64,000 bases of DNA from Protula sp. h YS-2021. Lineage: Eukaryota; Annelida; Polychaeta; Sabellida; Serpulidae. The translations under genes were made by a program, and so were the position numbers. The stretch lies in NCBI GenBank assembly GCA_949752745.1, contig OX457027.1:62912329-62976328 (forward strand). The letters run 5' to 3'. The notes under the pieces were generated by a model. It searched no databases. It saw only the letters and a program-made list of their open reading frames with translations, and was not told where the DNA came from. Of the stretch, positions 11,229-22,444 are shown piece after piece. Position 1 is the first letter of the stretch. Each line of letters begins with the position of its first letter.

Positions 11229-14200
11229 GATTCCGACCATTCATTTGTGTGTGAAATGAGCTCCGATTTTCTTTTATTTCGAGTAAACACCCAAAAAGAG
11301 TTACTTATTTTCACTTTAACCTGTTTATGTATGGAGTTCTGCTGTCAATCTTGAACGCTATAGGAAGAGTATAAATCGCTAGAAATCTTGACAGATCTGT
11401 TGAAACATTGCCTCTTATCTTGCTTGTTGCAATTTGCGGAGATAAAACTCTCTTTTCACACGTCCAAAATGCGAATGCTCCAATATCTCATCCTATTAGG
11501 GACCACCCATTCTATAGCTTGGGCGTAGAGAGTGCCCCATATAGGTAGAGGTTGTTGAAAAAAGTATTATTTTTTACTTTAAAGTTATGGAAAGAAAAAG
11601 AACCAAATCTGTTGAAAATAGTGCCCTGAAATACTGGTTGAATCGTTATACTGCCGGCATAATACGAGCATATAATCGTCCACGCTGTGGTTTGCTTCGT
11701 GGCTCTTTCGCTGGGTTTGACAATTTGTGATCAACTTCTCAATCATATAATAAAGTTTTTGCTTGCGGTAACAATTGGTCAATCAAAATCCCTCTTCTTT
11801 CTTTAAGTTTACTGATTCTGGGCGACCTTTCAAACTCTTTGAGACATGAGATTATTTAAAGATTTTAATGCAAAGTTCACTTGGAATAATCCAACATGCA
11901 TGCTTTTATTAACCCACATAACATAGCAATAAATATATTTACACACATTGATAAACATTTGCAGTGTATATATATTCCACGTTCTTTGTTGTGCTTGGGA
12001 GCAGGGAACCGTGTCCCTGGACATTTTCAGTACACCTTGTTACTGCTTATTGTTTTTCAAGATAACCTTTGAACACAAGAACGTTGTTGATCATTGATTA
12101 GGCACAAGAAAATTTGGATCCCCTGGTGATATGGGATAAGTGTAGTAAATAGAGCGCGCATTTTTACGCAGCAACAGAACGTGGGTGACATCAATGGTGT
12201 GGGACAGCTACGCTTCTAAAATATCAATTCCGTGTTCACAAAGCGTAACAATAGCAATTTAATTCAAGTAGAATAACCTCTTTTTTATAGAAAATTAGTC
12301 TAGTTTGTACGAACAAGGAAACGTCGGCACAGTTTTTAACTGATAAGGAAAATGAGTGAAAACGGAACTTTGTTGAGATGGGGGATGTTTGAATTTATGA
12401 CAGTAGCTGGCAGAACCGGCTCACTAACTGCCCATAAAGCATGATATGGGTTGCTTTTTGTGGCAGGTTTATCTGTAAAACGATCACTCAGCTATACATG
12501 AAAAATGACTTGTCATCCTTCTACATGCAAATATGCTCCGCGGAGTGGCAAAGGTGTCCCATAAATCGCCACCATTACTTGAGATTGGCATTACTCCATT
12601 TGAAATAGAAGAGGCCTTAGGTAGGGCATATATTTTTGTCTCCATTATCTTGGCATCTGCCCTCGTAAATCGTACGCCTATAGTTCTTTTGTCTCGTACA
12701 AAAAGTTGGATCGACATGCTTGATTTGATGCTCTAGCGATAAAATTTGCCGATGCTATTTCAGCCGAGTTCTAGACGCATGACAGACGCAAATTTGATCC
12801 CCCAAATCAATCGTTTATGGGGAGTTTGATGCTATCACTAGTTAGACCAGCCGCAATGGTGACATAAAAATTATTCTGCTAACTGCAATTAAACCCCAGC
12901 CCCCCCCCCCTGAAAAAAAAAAAACAAAACAAAAAAACAGGCACACAAGGAATATTTCATCTTGTGGCAAAATTAAACCGCGCCATATTAAAGCATTGTA
13001 TTTAAGGAAATGAGATAACTGGTCGCGTAGGTTGTTGGGCTGGATAAAATTTTCTGAAATTTATTATGAGATAATTTATTGCTAAAAGGGGATGCAAGTA
13101 CACACATGCGGAACTTGTGTTTCACATAAACCATCATTCAACATGTCAGCTTTGAAGTTTGAAAAATCATTTATTCATAACATTATTAGAACGACACAGT
13201 CTGAGAGAGGATTGACAAATGTTCTCTGTTGTCAGCTACATCCCGTTTTGCTACGAATTATGGGGCTATCAATCACAGCCAAAATTGAAGGCGATTGTGA
13301 GGAGGCTGTATTTGTATTAGAACAGGAGCTTTTTCGACATATTCCTGGCCCATGAATAGTGGGATCATATCAGAAGTGTTGAATACATTTGGACCAAAAA
13401 GTCCTCAGATAAAGAATTTTAAGCCGCTCTTCATTTTCATTCCCCCCTTTTTTTATTTAGGATATTGCGGAAATTAGATGTGTGACATTCTTCCTTTCCT
13501 TTTCGAAGCACTAGTTTTATTGTGGAACTGGGTTTGTAGTATCATATTGACAATTGGATGGAACTGTAGGGTATCGGGAGGGGAGGGAGTGAACCTATGA
13601 AAATGATTTTGCAGATAAATCTCAGCGCACCAATCTCCCCCCCCCCCCTACCCCACTCGAACAGTAAGTAACGGTTAAAACCGTTTCATAAAGGTTAAAA
13701 TTGTTCTTATAAAATGTAATTGCCCTTTTGGTATTGCTTGAAATTAATAACCGTTTGATAATAAGCATAAACTCGTTTTGTTGGCTTGTATTCAACAAAA
13801 TATTCCGTTTACCCATCATTCTTTAGGTATATCCTCTCCAAAATTAATTTATGGTTCATATTTCTTCTTTTTTTACATGACAACAACTGTCGTCCAAACT
13901 TAGACCCACATTATTTTTGTTTGGCGCCAAAAATAGACAAATGATGTTTGCAGGTATTTAAGTGAGATTGATTTATTATTACTTGACTTACTTAAGTACG
14001 TATGTTTTTATTATTTACACTTGTTGGTTCACAGCCACATAGAAGATAACTTTTAAAAAAACAGAAGTAGTAAAAACATCTTGATTATAAAATATTTTGA
14101 TGGAAATATGAGCAGATTACTTGAATCACGGAATCTCTGTTTTAGCTGCAATATTTTTTTTTTAACCCCGGGCCTTACAAGTCTTAGCTCATAAATTTTA

Positions 14201-15186
14201 TTCAAATTTTAAATTCAACTGATGTAATTACTGATGCGGCGTGATAGATTGATGCGTTTCTGTTGTGGTGAGGACTCCTCAAGCCAGCCATAGCCGTTGG
14301 AAACAAATACGAAAATCTATTTTACCCTATGAGGGCCTGTTGATAATAAGATAATCATCATTTATCAATGTCACTCTCTTCACATTTGAACCCTGACACA
14401 TCTATAAGCAAAACTAACCATGGTGATAAAAAAATGAACAGTTCCTCTTAGCAAGAAATGGTCTTCAACGGACAGTGTGTTCCTTTTTTTTTTTCAAAAG
14501 AAATAGAAGCTATGCAAACTTTAAATTTTTATAACAGATATTTCTTATGATTCGTTCTGTGTTGATTTCATTACATTTGGGCAGAAGATTGATAAGTTTA
14601 TTCACAAAAACCATGCACAAAAACTGTTTATGTTGCTGTCTCTCATGTCATTGCCCCCATCCTCTCCCGCTTTTGTCAATTCTATGCATAATTTTAATTG
14701 ATCAAATAAGCACATACACAGAAAACAAAAATTCGAGATGTATTTTCCAATGGAGTGTTTTCAGATGATTCACCCAAATACTACTACAAGAATATCACTG
14801 CCAGGAAAATAGGGAATCGCACAAGTTAATTTGCACCTGCAGCATAGTATTATGTATTGTCCCATTGTTTCCGGAAAGTCGATGAGTACAGTGAATACAT
14901 GTAGCCTGACCAAAACCCTAAAAATTCTATCTGGACAAGGAAAAATATGAAAAATAACAAAGGTTCTAGAAAACATCGCGATATAATTACAATAGTGCTG
15001 TTTACAAGTCATAAAAATAAAAAAAAATACCAGAAAACCCATTGACGAAAAATGATAATTAAACAATTATTCTGCCAGAGACACACGAAATGCAATGAAA
15101 TGGAAGCACAGGGCCAAATACGTCTTCATTTCACAAATTTGAAGGGATACCCTGAATGACATCAGCTGTTCCATGCACTATTTTCA
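11229..15186. other. Intergenic, no gene supported
   Basis: AT-rich DNA with poly-C/poly-A runs at 12900-12924 and a C run near 13638-13648. Two short ORFs, 12484-12717 (-) and 13092-13355 (+), have unremarkable amino-acid composition but no recognisable family or splice context. Nothing else is seen. Confidence 0.5.
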
Positions 15187-15291
15187 GTCAAAGTGAAAGC
15201 ACTTGGACTGAAAATATTGTTTGTTTTTTTTGTTTACATAGCTTTCGAAAATATTTGTTGGCATTTGTTTACATAGCTTTCGAAAATATTT
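15187..15291 (+). repeat. Local tandem duplication
   Basis: A segment of about 35 bp containing TTTACATAGCTTTCGAAAAT is present twice in direct orientation, at about 15232-15258 and 15268-15291. It directly abuts the dispersed repeat that starts at 15292. Confidence 0.6.
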
Positions 15292-15853
15292 TTAACACTT
15301 GACAAGTCTTTGACTTGATCAAGGCTTGTATGAATTTCTTCGGGCAGCCGTTGGTGCTTTTTTTTAAAGTATAAATTCATTTCTTGTCTCAGCTTCTTCT
15401 CTGACACTACGGGCCCCAGGACTACAAAACTTTGTACTTATGTAGAACTTGATCTGAGGATGTGCATCCCGCCTTTTTTTCGTCTACGATTTCGTTTTCA
15501 TGCGAACACAGCTGATTTAAGAATACATCAATGCAGGGCATTTAAAAGCAAAGTAACGGTTGAGCAAAACAGCACAGCTTATGGGCGTTACGCGAGCTCT
15601 GCCTGCATAGAGAAAAAGTGCTAGTCCGTTCAATCAATAAAGCCGCTGAGCCAACATAACCAAGCAGATGAATCTTATAAGCCGCATACGTGCTGCGCCA
15701 AAAGTTCTCTACTTAGTTGTATTACAGACCATGTGGCTTGTAAAAAAAACTTCATGTTGTTCAAGAAATAATAAGCCGTTCAAGGAAATATTTTTAACTT
15801 TTAATGTTTGTCAAGTGTTGAAGATTTCGCTTGTGAAATGCGGTTCTAGTTTC
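15292..15853 (+). repeat. Dispersed repeat family X, copy 1
   Basis: This copy shares extended similarity with 36983-37483 (same strand) and 28852-29257 (opposite strand). It starts with TTAACACTTGACAAG and, about 45 bp before its right end, contains TTTGTCAAGTGTT, so there is a 12-bp near-inverted repeat. Shared internal landmarks include GGCAGCCGTTGGT, CTACGATTTCGTT and a run ending GCCGCTGAGCCAACATAA. No coding capacity was seen; a non-autonomous transposon is the likeliest explanation. Confidence 0.65.
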
Positions 15854-16172
15854 AACATGTCACAGGGTTAATACATAGTTACAAAGGTTAATACCAAATA
15901 ACAAACATCGGTATACTCTAAAATATTTTTCTTAGAATATGTGATAGTACAGTTCCTTGCATTTATGGTTCGCATGCATTTCATATCATGATGTTTAGTA
16001 CATTCCTAGTATTACTTTGGTTGACATTACCGAAAAATATACTTTTTGGCAAGTTCGTAACAGATTGGAAAGTTCTCTAGATATTTTAGCCGCTTTCTCA
16101 GAAACATCCGCAAATAAAACTTTATTCAGCAGAGCAATGCTCTATTGACTTTAGAAAAGCGAGGTTATCAAA

Positions 16173-16212
16173 GGGTAACGTTAGCTCAGCTGGTTAGAGC
16201 GTTGTTTATCTA
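16173..16212 (+). repeat. tRNA-like 5' fragment (A-box), not a complete tRNA
   Basis: TTAGCTCAGCTGGTTAGAGC is a classic D-arm and internal A-box sequence. No matching anticodon stem, T-arm or B-box follows within 90 bp, so this is a truncated tRNA copy or the head of a tRNA-derived SINE. Confidence 0.6.
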
Positions 16213-16254
16213 ATCTAAAATCATAGATTTTTTAACGTAAAAATCTTGTTAGTA

Positions 16255-16600
16255 AAATTTCTCAGCCGCTGAAGATCGGAGAAAGTTCAAACTTGGTGGT
16301 ATTGTTGCGTGGTAGGTCCGAACGATTTTTTCAATTTTTTTTCGAGAGTAGAATGAACGACTACGGCATGTGGAATCATTACGTAAAATATGTAAATGTT
16401 TTTGAACAAGGTCTTTTGTGTAAAATATCCCGATAACTGAAAGTCGTATCGATTACAACTTTGTATAATCCTTGGGTCAGTTGGACGACTCTTTTAACCT
16501 TTAACGGGCATGGCAAAGTTGAGAAAATCGTATGATGCCATTACATAAATATGTTATTTGCAAGATTTCTCGGCCGCTAAACATCGGAGATCCTCCATCC
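16255..16600 (+). repeat. Diverged direct repeat, unit about 306 bp
   Basis: The string around 16258-16282 (TTTCTCAGCCGCTGAAGATCGG) recurs in diverged form at 16564-16588. Flanking similarity is weak. It follows the tRNA-like fragment and could be part of the same SINE-like unit. Confidence 0.4.
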
Positions 16601-17169
16601 CAAAGGCTGAGAGAGCCTTCCGATTAATCGAAGAATTACCCATACAAAGTTTGAAGTCGATATGACTTCCCGTTATCTAGATGTTTTGCATACAAGAATT
16701 TGTTCACAACATACACACAATGACGTCATATGCGGTCATGCTTTGTTCCACTCGCCACAAAATTTGAAAGAATCTTTCAAAGCACCAAAACGACTGACCA
16801 TAGAATGTTATAGATTTGAACAGGTCTGGCTTTTTTTTTCATGTCGCCGTAAAATTGTTTTCATTTGATCGCCAAGCTGTCTCTATATGGGAGTGAGCTC
16901 ATCATTTTGACACCATAATTTGCCATCATCTCCCACCGAAGTGAGTCATCTGTTGCAATTAGAAGAATGCCTTTCTAGTGCCTTTTGGCCGATGGGAAGG
17001 AACGAAGTCAAGGTAAATATCATGGTTATAATTACACTTAGGGTACAGACTTTTACCATAACGTTGGCTAAAAGAATTAGGGTTGCTTTTAGAGTCATAC
17101 CTACATGAGATAGGAGGGTTGAGGAAGTGACGGTAGGCAAAAATAAAATCACCAATGAAGTATGGAGTT

Positions 17170-17555
17170 GATGTAGTCACCACCTTCCAGACCCGAATAA
17201 AAAGACTGCGCTAAAACCTATAGGCAACGACCACCTACCAAGACCCGGATAAAAAGATGTAAAGTAGAACCTGCTTGAAGTGACCACCTTGCAGATTTGA
17301 ATAAAAAGATGTAGGGCAAAACCTACCTGTCTTGACCACTTTCGAGACCAGGATAAAAAAGTACCTATAGGAAAAGTGCTTCAGTGATAAATTTCCAGAC
17401 CCAGATGTAACGGATACACATTAAAATCTGTTTTAGTGATCATCTTCCAGACCTTAAAAATGACATACAGTAAAACCGGTTTATAGTAACCACTATCCAG
17501 ACCCGGATAAACAAGACGCACAGTAAAATCTCTTTTAGTAACAACCTTCTTGACA
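17170..17555 (+). repeat. Degenerate minisatellite, unit about 52 bp, about 7-8 copies
   Basis: The core resembles GTGACCACCTTCCAGACCC followed by GGATAAAAAGA and then AGTAAAACCTGTTTTA. Copies of the CCAGACC landmark begin at about 17187, 17238, 17290, 17343, 17395, 17447 and 17497, so the period is 50-53 bp. A single diverged copy seems to occur at 56800-56880. Confidence 0.8.
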
Positions 17556-18482
17556 ATGAATTACGATTGTGTTTGCAGAAGTGAATCTTTTATTTTAGTA
17601 AAAAGCATAATGCTTTTCTCTCGAATATTCCAGCATGCTTTAGACAGTATACTTGAAAACAGTACAGCTATCAATCAATATTGTTTAATTTCTTTCAGCG
17701 TCTGTAGTATGCCTTTTGGTGCATAACTCACCGATAGCTATTGCGTAACATGCAACTCAGCCAGCTTTAATTGTCAGTTGTGTTGCATCATTGGTCTTTA
17801 TCTTCTTCAAACGCCTGAGCGGTAGGTTTGTGCTAAGAACTATGACACAATTGATTCAGGGAGGTGCTTTGGGAAACGATGAAGAGAATAATATTCCTGA
17901 AATCGCCATAAAAGTAAGTGCACCTATTTCTTCACCTAAGCAATTGTATTAGCTCAATAGCGTGTTATTTTTTTAAAGATTGATGCAGGATTCATCAATC
18001 CCCTTGGGGCATGGGAGATGGGACATATTTTTATAATTTTTATTTGGTAATGCGGGGCAGGGAATGTAGTGTCATTAAAATTTTTTGGAACATTTTGATG
18101 GTCATTTCCCTGTATAATTTTGTGTATTCTTTAAATGTTTGATGAGGCACTATGATTATGTTTGCAGAAAAATTATATAATTATTTCAGCAAGGAAAAAT
18201 GGAAAATAGGTATTGAAGACTATGTATTTGGTCGGAGAGAAAATTATTTCTGTTTACACAAACAAGAAACTAAATAGGAATCGATTGAAAGTATGTGACA
18301 TATCCCTGTGCGCTGATATTTTGTGTGCACTGGCAGCTCTAGTTCCATTAGGGACCACTTTTAATAAAATAATTTAATAACAACCAGAGATTTAACAGTA
18401 TTAATAAAATGTCGCATATTGTTTCTCAATAATATATATTTACCTCAGGCAGTAGGTTTGCTACAGAGAAAATAGATGTATA
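17556..18482. other. Intergenic, nothing recognised
   Basis: AT-rich single-copy-looking sequence with no ORF of interest, no repeat array and no RNA gene that I can identify. Confidence 0.5.
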
Positions 18483-20219
18483 TGTTACAGGCCATGAGTG
18501 AAACCAGGCTATGTATACATAGCCTAGGCTATGAATACATGGCCTGATGCGACCAGGCTATCTATACATAGCTTAGGCCCTTTATTCATAGCCTGAATTT
18601 GCAGCCAAAAAATTTCACTCATGGCCTGAAATGTCTGATGACATTCATTGCTACTTTATTAATTATTTATGAGTGTTTTTAATTCCAATTTGGGGTTCAA
18701 AGTAGGATTATTTTCAACACTGATTGATATCTGAGAAATCCCCCGAAATTCATTTTTTGAGGTCAAGAATTAATTTCTAATCTCAAGAATTCGTTTTTGC
18801 TATCTGTAATTGTATTTTTGATATCTCTAAATGTATTCTTGATCTCAAAAAATAACTTTTGACATCAATAAATATTTATTGATATTAAAAATGATTTAAT
18901 GATATCTAAAACTGCTTTTTGAGATCAAAAATGGAATTCTTGATAGCAAAAATGAAATATTTGAGAGCAAAATATCAATTTTGAGCTCCATAATTCATTT
19001 TCCTTTTATTGATATCAAGAATTTATTTTAGATATCATTATTTCAGAATGAGACTTTTTTAATTTGTATTTTGAAATCTGCAAATGATTTTTTATCTCAA
19101 AAATGGAATTTTGATATCAAAATATCAGTCTGTTTTTAAATAAAAATTCAGAAGCACACATCTGTAAATATAATGACTGGTCTTTGTATACAGAATCTTT
19201 CTTTAAATTTTTTACTGTACAAAAAAGAAGCAATTCTTAAGATCAAAAATTGTGTTGTTATTATTGATCTCAGTAATTCAAGTTTTCGTTTCCAAAATTA
19301 AATTGTCGATTCGTTATATTTTATGTAAATGTGTGTCTCCTTTAAGATTTTTTAAGTTTGTAAATTTGATTTTTCGATCTCAAAAATAAATTTTTGCCAT
19401 CTAAAATTCAATTATTGATGGCAAAATATAAATTATTGAGATCTGCATTGATTTATTGATATCTTTAATTATATTTTGATATCAAAAATAAGCATTAAAT
19501 GTTAAAATTTCATAGCAAACCGTTTCAATAATGTACATTCAAAATTACATACATTAGAGTTTTCATATGCGGCAGTGTAATTTTGAGTTCTTACATAACA
19601 TGAATTTAAATTTCAAAGTGTAAAAATTAAGTGTAGCTTTATAGTATAAATTAGAGCAACATAGGGCTCGTTTTAATAATGAAATATTATTCAAATTGTC
19701 TTGAGTAAATTAAAGGGATTTAGTTGTTTTTAATTTGCAGCATTTTATTGAATTTTATGTATTTTTAAATGTACATTATTGAAACGGTTTGCTGACTGAG
19801 AAATAAAGTTTACAAGAAATAGCACGGCAATTGCTTTCTAGACAATTTCGGGCAATTATTGTCAGGGTGACTTTATTCCAAATAAAAAAAGAACTTGGAG
19901 ATCCAATAAATCATTAATAAACAAACTTTACTTCCCTCTTAGATCTAACAATTGCAATTGAAACGCCCACAATTATCAGTCGTCTCCATAAAAGACATAT
20001 CAAAGAACAGGAATTTGTGATAAATGGGGGTTAAATAATTAATAAAGATAGCAATCAATGTCATCAGACATTTCAGGCCATGAGTGAAATTTTTTGGCTG
20101 CAAATTCAGGCTATGAATAAAGGGCCTAGGCTATGTATAGATAGCCTGGTCGCATCAGGCCATGTATTCATAGCCTAGGCTATGTATACATAGCCTGGTT
20201 TCACTCATGGCCTGTAACA
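18483..20219. mobile_element. Non-autonomous DNA transposon with TGTTACAG ends (Ginger-like MITE)
   Basis: Terminal inverted repeats of about 187 bp (18483-18669 and 20032-20219) match with only a few differences. Both ends are TGTTACAGGCC, and TATA flanks the element on each side, giving a perfect 4-bp target duplication. Each inverted repeat contains four 20-bp palindromes related to AGGCTATGTATACATAGCCT and is itself a foldback, since AGGCCATGAGTGAAA returns as its complement. The interior has no ORF and holds an irregular array of GATATC/GATCTC-type repeats (18730-19490) plus a nested foldback (19513-19793). The TGTNR start and 4-bp duplication fit what I recall of Ginger transposons; assignment is inferred because no transposase is present. 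Confidence 0.85.
19513..19793. mobile_element. Nested foldback element of about 280 bp
   Basis: GCAAACCGTTTCAATAATGT at the left end is the exact complement of the sequence at 19768-19793. The two arms, about 26 bp each, bound roughly 230 bp of AT-rich DNA. It lies inside the 18483-20219 element, so it is either a later MITE insertion or an internal foldback. No clear target duplication was found. Confidence 0.65.
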
Positions 20220-21409
20220 TATATATGTACAAATATCAGTATATTAAACTATACATTAACTTGTAATATTCGCCAAAGATTGTCATAACTGTGAATCTTG
20301 TGAAAGAAACTCCATAAAGACTGAATTGCACTTTTCATTACGATATATAAACAGGGACTCAAACAGGCTGAATTATACTGCGTTCATACAGCAATTTCAA
20401 CACGTGTTGAAACTGGTTTGAAACCAATGTAAGGAGTGTTGAGTGGTCATATGTACAACAAACACATTTGCAACACGAATAACTAATGCGGCGGAGAACC
20501 CTTCTCGATGCCTTGGTTACAAGTAAGTTTCCAGTGAATTGGATCCGGATTGATGACCATGATACAAGTGTGAACAGTCAACCCTCGTTTGAATGAATTA
20601 GCCTGCTTGTGTGTGAACATTGCTTTGAAAAGTTATGAAAATCAGTATGGAATATTCAGCAGCGCGCCAGGTTTTTGGCGCCTTCTTTTGAAAAATGTTT
20701 GGATGACCCAAGGGAACTTTTATGGAGTGATGGCCACTATACCTTATGATCACTGTCACTGTCACCGTTGATGGAACGTAAATGTTTTTTTTTTATTTAT
20801 TTATTTAATTTTCCAACATTAAACAACACTAGCATATAAATATAATCAAATATAAAGTGATCTTTTGTGGCTATAAATTAAACAATATTTCAATGTGTAG
20901 TTTACCTAGAGCAATAAATTAATTATATTAGTTAACGTATATATAAAATAATCTATGTTTTACAAGATTAGGAGAATTTTGGTGTGCCAGATTGCACAGC
21001 ACAGAAGGACAAATGCTTACATAAACTTATAAAACCTTAAAAAGAGATTAAATATAGTGAAGATTTTTTGAGTTTTAAAATTAATTTACCTTTTTTTTTT
21101 TCGTTTTAACAATTTACATTATTTTAGTTTATCGTTATTTTCGTCACCGTTATTTCCGTCACCATTTTTTGCGGTATCATATTTTTCGCACCCCATACAC
21201 ACTTTTAATTTTTAGCGACTTTTTATAGTTACGGAAATACAAAATGGCAAAATGAACAAAAAATACAAAAGAAGTATAGAATTTGTATTTAGAAATACAT
21301 TTTAAGGGAAAACGAAATGGGAAAATGAAAAAAAAAACTACAAAAGAAGTGCAGTTCGCATTCATAAATGTGTCGAACCTTCGAATATATATATATATAT
21401 CTATACATA
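20220..21409. other. AT-rich spacer between the two TGTTACAG elements
   Basis: No gene is supported. Contents are a poly-T and ATTT-rich stretch near 20788-20815, poly-T at 21092-21102 and a short (TA)n at 21385-21400 just before the next element. Confidence 0.5.
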
Positions 21410-21876
21410 TGTTACAGCGAATCTGTAAAACCAGTGAATCTATAGATTCGCTGAAAATTTCAGCGAATCTGTAGATTCCCTGACTCACTTAGCGAATCTG
21501 TAGATTCGCTAAAAAATTTCAGCGAATCTACAGATTCGCTGGGTTTTCACCTTTAAAATTATACAGATTCGCTGAAATTGCCTGACCAGTCATCTTTACT
21601 GACAGGATTACTGGTGTTTCGTAATATTTGAAATTTAATTGGTTTTATGTGACTTCTTTACTCCACAGGTGTTTTACACACATTTTCCTTGTTTTTTTGG
21701 GAATGGGATATATCAAAATCGAACAGATGACAATGGATTAAAAACCAATAAATTAAATAACGACAGGAATATTTAAACAAAACATTCACATAAGAAAGCC
21801 TACGATAGGATCGAAAATTTACACGCGGTTACCTGGGTTGGAAAACTAAAAATCACTTTTATTTACACAAGATAAC
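21410..21876 (+). repeat. Left terminal inverted repeat of the Ginger-like element
   Basis: It pairs with 24466-24899 over almost its whole length, with one insertion of about 28 bp near the outer end. It contains at least four full or near-full 20-bp palindromes at 21432-21540. An internal partial duplication of its GGTGTTTTACACACC segment follows at about 21877-21945. Confidence 0.85.
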
Positions 21877-22444
21877 TTCTTTGCTCCAGAGGTGTTTTAC
21901 ACACCTTTTTCTTGTTTTTGGGGAATAGGATATATTAAAACCGGAACTTTTAAAATTACACATATTTTTATTTAACTAGCTTTATAAAGCATTGTCGAAA
22001 TGCGAATTTCTAGTCTCAGATGAAAAACAATATTAGAAAGCGTTCGGAAATATTTGCTATCAGTATTCACAATGGGTTGAATAAGGTTTCTCTTGTGTTG
22101 TCGTCTTTCATAAAAGTGATCACAGCAAATCTTAATGCTATTGTTTCTAAATAAATTGCAATCATTGCTCCCCTTCTGAGTATCATTAAAAATTGCCATT
22201 AGTCAAATTGCAATTATTTTTCCGTGAATGCAACACAAAAATCTCTTCACCTCCGGGTGAAAAAAATTGCAATTGAATTACGGTAGCTTATCCCATCAGT
22301 GTTAATTTTCGATGCTACACCTACTAATAGGTTAATTTAACAGAAATTGGTAGGACAAGGATTTCAACTAATAGAAACTTTATTCCGGTGTGATAGCATA
22401 TAAATTTCTGCATTTTCATCAAATGACCAAAAAATCTCAGCTAC

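Noticed and set aside
16173..16235. Functional tRNA gene
   Set aside because: Only the D-arm region is present; T-arm and acceptor pairing are missing.
18483..20219. LTR retrotransposon interpretation
   Set aside because: The terminal repeats are inverted, not direct, and there is a 4-bp duplication with no coding content.
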